Source of the DNA: an uncultured Eubacterium sp.
GTDB lineage: Bacteria; Bacillota; Clostridia; Lachnospirales; Lachnospiraceae
Length of the DNA: 40,957 bases
Direction: 5' to 3'
NCBI GenBank assembly: GCA_934358495.1
Contig: CAKRKO010000014.1
Location: 1-40,957, forward strand
Shown: in pieces, positions 1 through 7,560 of the stretch
How positions within the stretch are numbered: the first letter of the stretch is position 1
Layout of the letters: each line of letters begins with the position of its first letter
The notes under the pieces: model-generated
Databases searched by the model: none
Told to the model about the DNA's origin: nothing
What the model saw: the letters and a program-made list of their open reading frames with translations, nothing else
Translations under genes and position numbers: made by a program

Positions 1-74
1 GAGATTGTACTCCCACTGAGAAAGACTTGTTATTACTCATCACTTGCAGAAGTGGGAGTCTTCTCGACTGAGAT
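1..74 (-). repeat. Hairpin module of the modular intergenic element, cut by the window edge
   Basis: Read on the minus strand this is almost identical to the first hairpin of the element at 15727-15904. It starts ATCTCAGTCGAGAAGACTCC, runs through a loop containing GAGTAATAACAAG, and returns with CTCAGTGGGAG. The closing arm and the conserved tail of the element would lie to the left of base 1, outside the window. It begins five bases after the stop codon of the DUF885 gene, so it is probably transcribed as that gene's 3' end. Confidence 0.8.
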
Positions 75-78
75 AAAC

Positions 79-1959
79 CTACCGATCCCCAAGTACATAT
101 GCCCGGAGAATTTTAAATGGCGCCGGTCCAATTTCAAGCACCTTTTCGTAAAAAGCAGAATCCGTATAAGTATCGGGATTCTGTTTTTTCATATCTTTCT
201 GCAGATCATGAAATTCCAGATACCCGATATAATATTTCAGATAATTAGCCGGTTCGCCCACGATCAATTCAAAGATATCCCGCAGCACTTCTTCATCTGT
301 GAACCCATACGTGGAAAAGAACGTTGCTGTATCATCTAACGTCCAGTTCTCATAATGAATCCCTATATCTGCAGTGGCATACAGACTCAGAATTGCTGCC
401 TGATTTGCGGCACAGAGTCTGGCAGCATCCTCGGACAATCCGGCATAGGTGTAAGAATGTAATTCCACAAACGTTGCCCACCCTTCGGTGTAACCCGGAT
501 AGCTAAGCAGCGAGCGGATCGGCAGATCACAAACAGAGTGAAAATATACATTCTGGTACAAATGCCCCGGAAATCCTTCGTGCGCCAGCGTGGTAAAAAG
601 CCGAAGCCCTTCATACCCATTTTTCTGATTGATATAAATCGCATTTTCTGTCAGATGATCCAGTGGAGAGGTCAGGTAAAAGGCAGGTGAGAGATAGTCT
701 TCCATGGCTTCATTCACATATTTGACAGTTGCGTTACATTCAGGAAATACCGGAAATTCTTCGGAAATAGCATTCTGCAGGGTGACAAGCATTTCTTCCG
801 GAGACTGCGTTGTAATGGCGCAGTTTTCTAATTCGGCGGGCAGATCAGGATTCTGCTCCAGCAATTGCGAGATAAGAAGGAAATCTTCTTTGCGCTGGTT
901 TGCGGTACGTTTTTTCAGTGAAGCTATGCTGTCGTTGCTTCCCGTGCAGTCCTGGACCAGATATTCATAATATTCTGTGCCTTCCGGAAAATGGCAGAGT
1001 CCGGCTTCATTGATGGTATGATCGGAAAGTTTTTCCAAGGTGTCAGCCAGCTGGTTAAAGGCCGGAAACACTTCCTGTTCCAGAATGGCCTGATTCTGCT
1101 CCTGATAAGCAAACTGTTCATTTTTTGACAAGTCCGTCAAAGCAGCTGCTTTCTGATTAAATGTTGTTACCAAATAATGCTGCTTCGGATTGGATGTAAA
1201 ATCATGACACTGATCGACAATGACCCGGGCTGTGTAAGAGGGCATAAAACGTCCGGCAGCAGCTTTTTCCCCTTCATAAGCACAGATCTGGGAAAAATAG
1301 CGTGGAATGTCAGCCAGCAATTCCAGATAATCAGAAATATCCTGCTGATTGCGAAAGCTGTATTCTGCCAGCAGGATAGGAAGCTGGGATTGCAGACCGG
1401 TGGTCGGCGTCAATGGTTCGTCATAGCAGTAAAAGTTTGCACCTGCTTTAGTCCTCATCAGATGATCGTTAAGAATATCCAACGTCAGTTGATTTTTGCC
1501 GGAAAGTTTGTCGGGATCAAATTGCTGCAGCGCGGTGAGAATATTTTCTGCAAAGGCGGCAGCTTTTTTCGGAGAATCTGCAGTGTAGGAGCCAAGGGAA
1601 GTTTGATACTCTGTGATGCCATATGCGGACGGATCTTCCAGCGTATAGTGCAGGTTCAGCAGATTTGCAGATGCTTCCTGTTTAAATAATTCTGTCAGAT
1701 AGGTATCGAATGAAGTATCGGCGTCCAAGGTGGAAGTTTGCCCGGCAGCAGATTCAGAGTTGTGGACAGTGTCTGGAGATGTTTGCTGATCTTCGTTTAG
1801 AAACTGCACAATCCATGTGTCAGAATCCGCACAGTTGCAGACGGCTGCGCAGAAAATGCCAAGTCCAATGAGGAAAAGGGCAAGACAAAGGGAAAATCGG
1901 ATTTTATGGAAAAAGCGGAAGTGGCAGTGTCGCATGGCTGATACCGGAGGTTTATACAT
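79..1959 (-). CDS. DUF885 family membrane-anchored metallopeptidase-like protein
   Basis: About 626 residues, close to the usual 550-650 of DUF885 proteins. After a basic stretch there is one hydrophobic segment (around residues 20-45 of this start), which acts as an uncleaved anchor or signal peptide; a cysteine follows it but not in a clean lipobox. The rest is a predicted extracytoplasmic helical domain. Near residue 460 it has HEGFPGH, the HExxPGH-type motif typical of this family and thought to bind zinc. Substrate is unknown; related proteins are described as carboxypeptidase or dipeptidase-like. The start is uncertain: the longest frame begins with GTG at 1989, ATG codons lie at 1959 and 1935, and none has a good ribosome binding site. 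The gene stands alone and its 3' end abuts a structured repeat. Confidence 0.8.
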   Translation of the reverse strand: MYKPPVSAMRHCHFRFFHKIRFSLCLALFLIGLGIFCAAVCNCADSDTWIVQFLNEDQQTSPDTVHNSESAAGQTSTLDADTSFDTYLTELFKQEASANLLNLHYTLEDPSAYGITEYQTSLGSYTADSPKKAAAFAENILTALQQFDPDKLSGKNQLTLDILNDHLMRTKAGANFYCYDEPLTPTTGLQSQLPILLAEYSFRNQQDISDYLELLADIPRYFSQICAYEGEKAAAGRFMPSYTARVIVDQCHDFTSNPKQHYLVTTFNQKAAALTDLSKNEQFAYQEQNQAILEQEVFPAFNQLADTLEKLSDHTINEAGLCHFPEGTEYYEYLVQDCTGSNDSIASLKKRTANQRKEDFLLISQLLEQNPDLPAELENCAITTQSPEEMLVTLQNAISEEFPVFPECNATVKYVNEAMEDYLSPAFYLTSPLDHLTENAIYINQKNGYEGLRLFTTLAHEGFPGHLYQNVYFHSVCDLPIRSLLSYPGYTEGWATFVELHSYTYAGLSEDAARLCAANQAAILSLYATADIGIHYENWTLDDTATFFSTYGFTDEEVLRDIFELIVGEPANYLKYYIGYLEFHDLQKDMKKQNPDTYTDSAFYEKVLEIGPAPFKILRAYVLGDR

Positions 1960-2115
1960 AGAATTACTATATAGGTATGCATATTTCACAGATTTATTAA
2001 TAAAGACAGCGTATTATGTCTATTTAAATGTATTGAGAACAACATAGAAAAAGTCTGAAGAGAGGATGTATGTCAGTCATCACATTATGTAATAGGAATT
2101 CTCTGGATTTGTCCC

Positions 2116-2144
2116 TTGCGGTACGTATTCAGATTGTGTATAAT
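2116..2144 (+). promoter_or_regulatory. Sigma-A type promoter of the FabT-like gene
   Basis: TTGCGG (2116-2121) and TATAAT (2139-2144) are separated by 17 bp, about 90 bp upstream of the TTG start. The FabT-like palindrome lies 24 bp downstream of the -10 box. Confidence 0.6.
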
Positions 2145-2167
2145 TGATTTGTTAACCAACCAAAATA

Positions 2168-2180
2168 TTTGATATACAAA
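2168..2180 (+). promoter_or_regulatory. FabT-box-like operator upstream of the FabT-like gene
   Basis: TTTGATATACAAA is a near-perfect palindrome with TTTG/CAAA arms. It resembles the FabT operator of streptococci (TTTGA-N3-TCAAA). Its position just after the promoter fits autorepression. A second, better match lies at 5981-5993. Confidence 0.45.
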
Positions 2181-2235
2181 ATATAAAAATGTAGATACAA
2201 CTGAATTTATTTATAGTTATGTCAGGAGGAACGCA

Positions 2236-2676
2236 TTGGAAGGATACAATACACTTCATGACCTGCTGGTCAAATTGTTTAACGAAATCATGAATATAGA
2301 AGAAAAGGCGATCATTACAGAGGAGTTCAAGGACATTTCCAATAACGATATGCATATTATCGAGGCTATCGGACTGGATGAGCCGCGGAGCATGTCTTCA
2401 GTTGCAAAGGATTTGTCTGTTACCGTGGGAACGCTGACCATTGCCATCAATAACCTTGTAAAAAAAGCCTACGTAAAACGTGTCAGAAGTGAAAAAGACC
2501 GCCGTGTGGTTTTGATCTCTTTGACGGACAAAGGCGTGAAAGCGTACCATCACCATGCAGACTTCCATGATGAAATGATCAAAGCGACACTGAACGGTCT
2601 GGATGAGGAACAGACCAAGGTGCTTGTAAAGGCGCTGACGAACCTGAGTACATTTTTTCGTACGTATGGTAAATAA
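2236..2676 (+). CDS. MarR family transcriptional regulator, FabT-like
   Basis: 146 residues, winged-helix MarR fold. The recognition-helix region SVTVGTLTIAINNLVKK and the wing residues SEKDRRVVLISLTDKG (about residues 63-100) are clear. The overall sequence, including EEFKDISNNDMHIIEAIG, matches the regulator that usually heads the fatty-acid synthesis (fab) operon in Lachnospiraceae. Here it is separated from fab genes and followed by spmA. It starts with TTG at 2236, supported by AGGAGG eight bases upstream. The palindrome at 2168-2180 suggests self-regulation. Assignment to FabT rests on sequence recall and the operator-like sites, so the symbol is withheld. Confidence 0.8.
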   Translation: MEGYNTLHDLLVKLFNEIMNIEEKAIITEEFKDISNNDMHIIEAIGLDEPRSMSSVAKDLSVTVGTLTIAINNLVKKAYVKRVRSEKDRRVVLISLTDKGVKAYHHHADFHDEMIKATLNGLDEEQTKVLVKALTNLSTFFRTYGK

Positions 2677-2677
2677 G

Positions 2678-2698
2678 ATTTGGGTGCCAAAACACCCA
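2678..2698 (+). repeat. Short stem-loop repeated after the prs-like gene
   Basis: ATTTGGGTGCCAAAACACC sits directly after the FabT-like stop codon. Almost the same 19-mer occurs on the minus strand at 24641-24659, directly after the PRPP synthetase gene. GGGTG and CACCC can pair around CCAAAA. No U-run follows, so it is not a standard terminator. Confidence 0.5.
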
Positions 2699-2764
2699 TA
2701 TGCAAGCACAGGTGGACTTAGAACTTTTGACAATGTAGTCTAAAAAAAGAATATCGACATGTAG

Positions 2765-2821
2765 TTCAGCATAAGTTGTTAGAAAGCCCCGAGGGAGCAG
2801 ACAGCTTATGCTGAATTTTTT
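2765..2821 (+). terminator. Terminator-like hairpin overlapping the spmA start codon
   Basis: TTCAGCATAAG (2765-2775) pairs perfectly with CTTATGCTGAA (2805-2815); five more inner pairs (two G-U) extend the stem to 16 bp. The loop holds the spmA ribosome binding site GAGGGAG. The 3' arm contains the spmA ATG (2808), and TTTTTT follows at 2816-2821. The shape is that of an intrinsic terminator placed on top of a translation start, so it could attenuate transcription or block translation of spmA. Confidence 0.65.
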
Positions 2822-3485
2822 ATGGGTTATTATGATTTTGGCGGGAATTGTATATGCGGCTTTTGCCGGGAATCTTCCGGCGGTGACAGATGCAGCGTTA
2901 GATTCGGCGCAGCAGGCGGTGACGTTGTGTATCACTATGGCTGGCGTGTTGGCGTTCTGGGTAGGATTGATGAGGATCGCTGAAAGCGCCGGCATGATGC
3001 AGCGTGCGGCAGATTGCATTTATCCAGTGCTTCATTTTCTGTTTCCCCGTGTGCCTAGGGAACACCCTGCCTGTAAATCCATTGCGGCAAACTGCATTGC
3101 TAATTTTTTCGGTCTTGGCTGGGCTGCAACTCCGGCAGGACTGCAGGCCATGGAAGATTTGGATGAATTGGAAAAAGAACGGACACTGATCCAGGCGGTA
3201 CATCAGCCATACAAGAAAAAATATGATTTCAGCTCTGACCGGATCCGCCATACATCAGCCCGGAAAGAAAAAGAGGCATCCACGGAAATGTGCACTTTTC
3301 TGGTGTTAAATATTTCTTCTCTGCAGTTGATTCCTGTGACAGTTATTGCTTATCGAAGTCAGTATGGTTCGCCGGATCCAACGTGTATAGTGGGCGCTGC
3401 GATCGTGGCAACGGCATGTTCCACATTGGCGGGAATTATATTTGCAAAAATTATGTCTGTGGTAGATCAAAAAAGGGGATATTGA
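2808..3485 (+). CDS. spmA: Spore maturation protein A
   Basis: 225 residues, a hydrophobic membrane protein of the nucleoside-recognition (Gate) domain family. Seen: an N-terminal membrane segment, then VTLCITMAGVLAFWVGLMRIAE, a segment with NCIANFFGLGWAATPAG (the conserved Gate motif) around residues 100-120, and two C-terminal membrane segments. SpmA and SpmB are together needed for dehydration of the spore core in Bacillus. The start MLNFLW matches the family N-terminus, which places the ATG inside the hairpin at 2765-2821. spmB begins three bases after the stop, so the two are one operon. Confidence 0.92.
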   Translation: MLNFLWVIMILAGIVYAAFAGNLPAVTDAALDSAQQAVTLCITMAGVLAFWVGLMRIAESAGMMQRAADCIYPVLHFLFPRVPREHPACKSIAANCIANFFGLGWAATPAGLQAMEDLDELEKERTLIQAVHQPYKKKYDFSSDRIRHTSARKEKEASTEMCTFLVLNISSLQLIPVTVIAYRSQYGSPDPTCIVGAAIVATACSTLAGIIFAKIMSVVDQKRGY

Positions 3486-3488
3486 ATT

Positions 3489-4019
3489 ATGCAGCGTGTA
3501 TTATTATTTCTGTCAGATTTTATTATTCCGCTTTTTATTATGGTAATCCTCATGGCAGGGCTTCTGAATCGGCGGAATGCTTATGAGGACTTTGTAAAAG
3601 GCGCAAAAGACGGTCTGAAAACAGCGGTAGATATTTTACCCACCCTTGCCGGACTAATGGTGGCAGTGGGCATTTTACGGGCTTCCGGGCTGCTTGATGC
3701 ACTGGCACGAACGCTTGGAAGCTGCGTGGACCAGATCGGATTTCCGTCACAGCTTGTTCCGCTGGCGGTGGTTCGAATGTTTTCTTCTTCGGCGGCTACT
3801 GGTTTGCTGCTGGATATTTATGAGCAGTTTGGAACCGATTCCAGACTGGGGCAGATCGCGTCAGTCATGATGAGCAGTAGTGAGACGATATTTTATACGA
3901 TGAGTATTTATTTTATGACGGTTAAGGTAAAAAAGACACGCTGGACATTGGCGGGGGCGCTGGTGGCGACCGTAGCGGGGACCATGGCCAGCGTGATGCT
4001 GGTGAATTTTCTTGTTTAG
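3489..4019 (+). CDS. spmB: Spore maturation protein B
   Basis: 176 residues, the usual SpmB length. It has an N-terminal membrane segment, the Gate-domain stretch with GLMVAVGILRASGLLDAL (about residues 55-75) and SSSETIFYTMSIYF (about 130-145), a motif typical of SpmB, followed by a last membrane helix. It lies three bases after spmA with AAGGGG as ribosome binding site in the end of spmA. The products act in the developing spore membrane. Downstream lies a 653-bp gene-free convergent region holding two large hairpin elements (4029-4233 and 4359-4480), one of which may end the transcript. Confidence 0.92.
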   Translation: MQRVLLFLSDFIIPLFIMVILMAGLLNRRNAYEDFVKGAKDGLKTAVDILPTLAGLMVAVGILRASGLLDALARTLGSCVDQIGFPSQLVPLAVVRMFSSSAATGLLLDIYEQFGTDSRLGQIASVMMSSSETIFYTMSIYFMTVKVKKTRWTLAGALVATVAGTMASVMLVNFLV

Positions 4020-4028
4020 GGTGGTTTT

Positions 4029-4316
4029 AAAAGAAGCTGAAAGCAAAACTCCAATGCCGGCACGACTGATTTCCTATCTGCGCTGCGCCGCTTATCTCCG
4101 ACCGCTTTCGCGAACTCACCAACAGCAAAATCAGCTGTTGGCTCAAACACACTCCTGCGGTCGGGCTATGCTCGCTTCGATAACGAAAATCAGTCTATCG
4201 CCTTGCCTTGGAGTTTCGCTTCCAGCTTCTTTTATCTACGCCGTGGCACTGCGTGACACGCATGCATATACTTCACTGAAGTAATAAGCACTATGCTGCA
4301 TGCGCAGATTAACATA
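4029..4316 (+). repeat. Large covarying hairpin element, copy 1
   Basis: The main hairpin spans 4029-4233. Its outer stem starts AAAAGAAGCTG and ends CAGCTTCTTTT; an inner continuation ACTCCAA pairs with TTGGAGT. Inside are stems GACTGATTT/AAATCAGTC, CGACCGC/GCGGTCG (4099-4105 with 4157-4163) and CCAACAGC/GCTGTTGG (4119-4126 with 4134-4141). A tail follows: a small GGCACTGCGTG hairpin and a GCATGC...GCATGC hairpin ending near 4305, then GCGCAGATT. It is about 90 percent alike to copy 2 (7561-7760) in the core and differs in the outer stem. It lies between the convergent ends of spmB and the FabK-like gene. An open reading frame runs through it but the compensatory changes argue for structure, not protein. 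Confidence 0.8.
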
Positions 4317-4358
4317 TTGAAAGATGACTTGCATGTAAGCGCCTGGCTATGGACGCTA

Positions 4359-4480
4359 CCCTTGACAGAAGAAAAAAAGAACGGCTTTCCCTTTGTTACC
4401 GACGGCGAAGAACTCAAGAACATGTAGATTTTCTCCGTCGCCGGCAACAGTGTAGCCGTTCTTTTTTTCTCTTTCAAGGG
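4359..4480 (+). repeat. Second long hairpin in the spmB/FabK-like convergent region
   Basis: CCCTTGACAGAAGAAAAAAAG followed by AACGGCT pairs with AGCCGTTC, a U-run and TCAAGGG on the other side; the central 16 pairs (4371-4386 with 4454-4469) are perfect. An inner stem pairs around GACGGCGAAGAA and TTCTCCGTCGCC. GC-rich bases followed by TTTTTTT mean it can also act as a terminator for spmB, and by symmetry for the opposite gene. The rest of the gap (4481-4672) holds one small GC-rich hairpin and nothing else I recognise. Confidence 0.65.
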
Positions 4481-4672
4481 CATGCCGCTGCGCGGTAGCT
4501 GAATTTCTCCCTCGGGCTCTGAATCTAAGAACATATAGCGGCTTCACCGCCCAAATAAGCAAATCCCCATAACTGTCGGATTAGTGTTGATTCTGTATAA
4601 TACGGGGTTTCGTATGAATATACACAATGGAAGAAGTAAATTCTCTTGTTTTAAATTACCCTAAACAGGAAT

Positions 4673-5734
4673 TTATACTGTGAGTTCCTGCATGAGTTTT
4701 GCCACAGTGGTAATCTCGTGAATCTCCCCAACCCGGGACCCACAGAAAATCAGTCCGTTATCCAGATCTCCAACAACAGCATTGATCAGTGCCTGTGTGA
4801 TACAGTAAGGCGCAGTAGCCGGATTGCAGGCCTTCAGACAGTTAAAACAATGGGAGATTTTATCTGGTGCAGCCAGCATCCGCTCGATAAAAGCATTTTT
4901 GATGGCACGCCCAGGCATTCCCACCGGACTTTTGATGATAATGACATCTTCTTCGGATGCATTGACATAAGCCTGTTTATAGGCATCGCTGGCATCGCAT
5001 TCCTCGGTTGCCACGAAGCGAGTGGCTGCCTGAATACCATCTGCCCCCAGTTCCATGACATGCTTGACATCTTCTGCAGTAAACATGCCTCCGGCGACAA
5101 ATACCGGAATGGAAGTCTGATACTTTTCTTCGTAGGTCTGCTTCAACGCAATGATGTTGCGGATCTCGGTGTCATAATTAAGAGCGGGAATATCATCCAG
5201 CTGTTCGCGGGAAAAACCGAGATGTCCGCCAGCCAGAGGTCCTTCAATGACCAGAAAATCAGCGGTGCGGTGATATTTCCTATCCCAGAATTTTAAAATA
5301 ACATTTGCAGATTTTGTGCTGGATACGATAGGCGCCAATGCTACATCATATCCTTCCGCAAATTTTGGAAGTTCTGTCGGCAGTCCGGCACCGGAAATAA
5401 TAGCATCCACACCTGCGGAACAGGCAGTTTTGACATAGGTTTCATATAACTGGGTCACAGCCATGATGTTGACAGCGACCATGCCATTCCCATTGGCAAT
5501 TTCTTTTGCTTTTTTTATCTGTTCCGGCAACACTCTTAAATTAGTCTCCTCCGGATGTTTTGCAAAATCGGGATCGTCGTAGCCAATCTGCGCAGTAGAG
5601 AGAACTCCCATCCCGCCTTCTCTTGCAACAGCGCCTGCCAGACGGCAGCGGCTGACACCGATTCCCATCCCGCCCTGAATGATCGGGAGTTTCAAAAACT
5701 TATCTTTCAGATGTAGAGATTTCATTAATTTCAT
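4673..5734 (-). CDS. FMN-dependent nitronate monooxygenase / FabK-like enoyl reductase family protein
   Basis: 353 residues, TIM-barrel flavoprotein of the 2-nitropropane dioxygenase family. Seen: PIIQGGMGIGVS near the N-terminus (FMN-binding, residues 17-28), VNIMAV, DAIISGAGLP, EGPLAGGHLG around residue 165 (the conserved GxxAGGH), VFVAGGMFTAEDV and GADGIQAATRFV (phosphate-binding loops). The family includes nitronate monooxygenases and FabK-type enoyl-ACP reductases; sequence alone does not decide. The C-terminus has a cysteine cluster CFNCLKACNPATAPYC (around residues 300-316), which is common in clostridial members but absent from classic FabK. A FabT-box-like palindrome about 250 bp upstream hints at a lipid role. 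It is a single gene; a multibranched element occupies its upstream region. Confidence 0.8.
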   Translation of the reverse strand: MKLMKSLHLKDKFLKLPIIQGGMGIGVSRCRLAGAVAREGGMGVLSTAQIGYDDPDFAKHPEETNLRVLPEQIKKAKEIANGNGMVAVNIMAVTQLYETYVKTACSAGVDAIISGAGLPTELPKFAEGYDVALAPIVSSTKSANVILKFWDRKYHRTADFLVIEGPLAGGHLGFSREQLDDIPALNYDTEIRNIIALKQTYEEKYQTSIPVFVAGGMFTAEDVKHVMELGADGIQAATRFVATEECDASDAYKQAYVNASEEDVIIIKSPVGMPGRAIKNAFIERMLAAPDKISHCFNCLKACNPATAPYCITQALINAVVGDLDNGLIFCGSRVGEIHEITTVAKLMQELTV

Positions 5735-5770
5735 AGTATGTTTCTCACTTTCTATATAATTTCGTGTTTA

Positions 5771-5945
5771 TCGCAAAATAAGCATTCCCCCGCTTCAAGT
5801 GCGTAGAGCACTAAGCGGTGGGTAAGGGGGATGCTTATGTCAGTGGGAGTTAAAAGCTCCCACTGACAGGTCGCAAAGCGACTGCGTTCATGAGCAAGTA
5901 GCGAAAGCGGATTGCGAATGTCCGCTTTACAAATAAATTTTGCGA
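5771..5945 (-). repeat. Multibranched structured element upstream of the FabK-like gene
   Basis: TCGCAAAAT (5771-5779) pairs with ATTTTGCGA (5937-5945) and encloses four hairpins: AAGCATTCCCCC/GGGGGATGCTT with an inner CCGCTT/AAGCGG and GTGC/GCAC, then GTCAGTGGGAG/CTCCCACTGAC, then GTCGC/GCGAC, then AGCGGA/TCCGCT. All stems are perfect or nearly so. It lies 37 bp upstream of the FabK-like start on the minus strand and would be in its 5' leader if transcription starts near 5950-6000. Confidence 0.65.
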
Positions 5946-5980
5946 CATATCATATAACATATAATTTGATGATTGAAATA

Positions 5981-5993
5981 TTTGAAAATCAAA
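5981..5993 (-). promoter_or_regulatory. FabT-box-like palindrome upstream of the FabK-like gene
   Basis: TTTGAAAATCAAA is a perfect TTTGA-N3-TCAAA palindrome, one base from the core of the streptococcal FabT operator (TTTGATTATCAAA). It lies between the divergent FabK-like gene (-) and MATE gene (+), upstream of a TATATGAT-like -10 for the minus strand. The remaining bases up to the MATE gene are AT-rich. Confidence 0.45.
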
Positions 5994-6081
5994 ATAATAT
6001 TACACCACAAAAATAACTACGTCAATATAAAAAGCGTGAAAAACGAGTATAAGTAGTATTTAATACCATGTGAACATTCGC

Positions 6082-6110
6082 TTGATATTTTGTATGAAAT
6101 GGTATACGAT
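6082..6110 (+). promoter_or_regulatory. Possible promoter of the MATE gene
   Basis: TTGATA (6082-6087), 17 bp, TACGAT (6105-6110). It is about 65 bp upstream of the start codon. TACCAT and ATGGTA in this stretch form an inverted repeat that could be an operator. Confidence 0.4.
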
Positions 6111-6173
6111 ATCATACAGATTTTTAGGAAATAAAAATTTGATGACATACATACTGGGAGGGTATTTGAACAT

Positions 6174-7541
6174 ATGGAGCAGGATAAGACATTTCTGGGG
6201 ACAGAACCGATCGGAAAATTATTAGTAAAACTGGCGGTTCCGACGGTTATCGCGCAGTTAGTGAATATGTTGTACAACATCATAGATCGTGTGTATATCG
6301 GACATATTCCAGGTGAGGGCAGTATGGCATTGACCGGCGTGGGCGTCTGCATGCCTTTGATTTTGATCATTGCGGCTTTTGCAGCGCTGGTGGGATCTGG
6401 CGGCTCCCCGCGGGCATCTATTTATATGGGAAAAGGTGATCATGATACGGCTGAAAAAATCTTAACCGGTTGTCTGAGTCTTCAGATTATTGTTTCCATT
6501 ATTTTAACTGTAATTTTGCTGATTTGGAACAAAGATCTGTTATTGATGTTTGGTGCCAGTGAAAATACGATTACTTATGCCACAGCATACATGAATATCT
6601 ATGCGGTTGGTACGATTTTTGTACAGATTACCCTCGGAATGAATACATTTATCACAGCTCAGGGAAAAGCAACTACAGGAATGATGACGGTTTTGATTGG
6701 TGCTGTTGCAAATATTATTCTGGATCCGATTTTTATTTTTGGTATGCATATGGGAGTGAGAGGTGCAGCACTGGCGACCGTAATTTCGCAGGCTCTATCC
6801 TGCATCTGGGTACTGTTTTTTCTGTCCGGGAAAAAGACACTGCTTCGGATTAAAAAAGAAAATATTGTGCCGGGACTTCGGTTGGTTCCGCCATGCGTGG
6901 CACTTGGAGCATCCATGTTTGTCATGCAGGCCAGTGAAAGTGTGATTTCTGTCTGCTTCAATTCCTCTTTGTTAAAATATGGCGGGGATATTGCAGTAGG
7001 AGCTATGACAATTCTGACCAGTGTCATGCAGTTTGCTATGTTGCCGCTTCAGGGAATCGCCCAGGGTGCACAGCCAATCACGAGTTATAATTATGGTGCA
7101 AAAAAAATCTCCAGGGTAAAGCACAGTTACAAGATCCTGCTTTGTGTCTGCGTAATTTATTCTACAATTTTGTGGGCGATTATTATGGCATTTCCGTCAG
7201 TATTTGCAAAACTGTTTACTGTAGATGCACAACTTATCGCATTTACAGCTAAAGCACTTCGTATCTATTGCCGCGTATTATTAGTATTTGGTATACAGAT
7301 TGCCTGTCAGATGACATTTGTATCCATTGGAAATGCACCATGTTCTATTTTCGTGGCCATCCTGCGTAAATTTATTTTGTTGATTCCATTGATATACATT
7401 TTGCCACACTTTATGGAGAATAAAACGAATGCAGTATATATGGCAGAGCCGGTGGCGGATATTATAGCAGTGAGCTGCACATTGATATTGTTTTTGGTGC
7501 AGTTTCGGAAATCCTTGCAGAAATTGGCTCCGGAAATTTAA
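6174..7541 (+). CDS. MATE family multidrug efflux transporter
   Basis: 455 residues with about 12 membrane segments in two halves, as expected for MATE (multidrug and toxic compound extrusion) Na+- or H+-coupled antiporters. The N-terminus has IGKLLVKLAVPTVIAQL and YNIIDRVYIGH, then ALTGVGVCMPL and GGSPRASIYMGKGD, all typical of clostridial MATE proteins. The second half begins around residue 235 with the related ASMFVMQASESVISVCFNSSL and the GIAQGAQPITSYNYGA motif. GGGAGG lies upstream of the ATG. It stands alone and its substrate cannot be told. Downstream is the tail-to-tail pair of structured repeats. Confidence 0.93.
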   Translation: MEQDKTFLGTEPIGKLLVKLAVPTVIAQLVNMLYNIIDRVYIGHIPGEGSMALTGVGVCMPLILIIAAFAALVGSGGSPRASIYMGKGDHDTAEKILTGCLSLQIIVSIILTVILLIWNKDLLLMFGASENTITYATAYMNIYAVGTIFVQITLGMNTFITAQGKATTGMMTVLIGAVANIILDPIFIFGMHMGVRGAALATVISQALSCIWVLFFLSGKKTLLRIKKENIVPGLRLVPPCVALGASMFVMQASESVISVCFNSSLLKYGGDIAVGAMTILTSVMQFAMLPLQGIAQGAQPITSYNYGAKKISRVKHSYKILLCVCVIYSTILWAIIMAFPSVFAKLFTVDAQLIAFTAKALRIYCRVLLVFGIQIACQMTFVSIGNAPCSIFVAILRKFILLIPLIYILPHFMENKTNAVYMAEPVADIIAVSCTLILFLVQFRKSLQKLAPEI

Positions 7542-7560
7542 ATTCTTGTTTGTCATTTAA

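Noticed and set aside
4012..4284. Open reading frame through hairpin copy 1, with related frames at 7550-7873 (+) and 7763-8155 (-)
   Set aside because: The three predicted proteins look alike (LRCAAYLRPL, THQQQ) only because the DNA element is shared. Changes between copies preserve base pairing, the ends differ completely, and none has a proper ribosome binding site.
4232..4562. Minus-strand open frames over the 4359-4480 hairpin
   Set aside because: They run through palindromic repeat sequence, lack ribosome binding sites and have no recognisable protein features.
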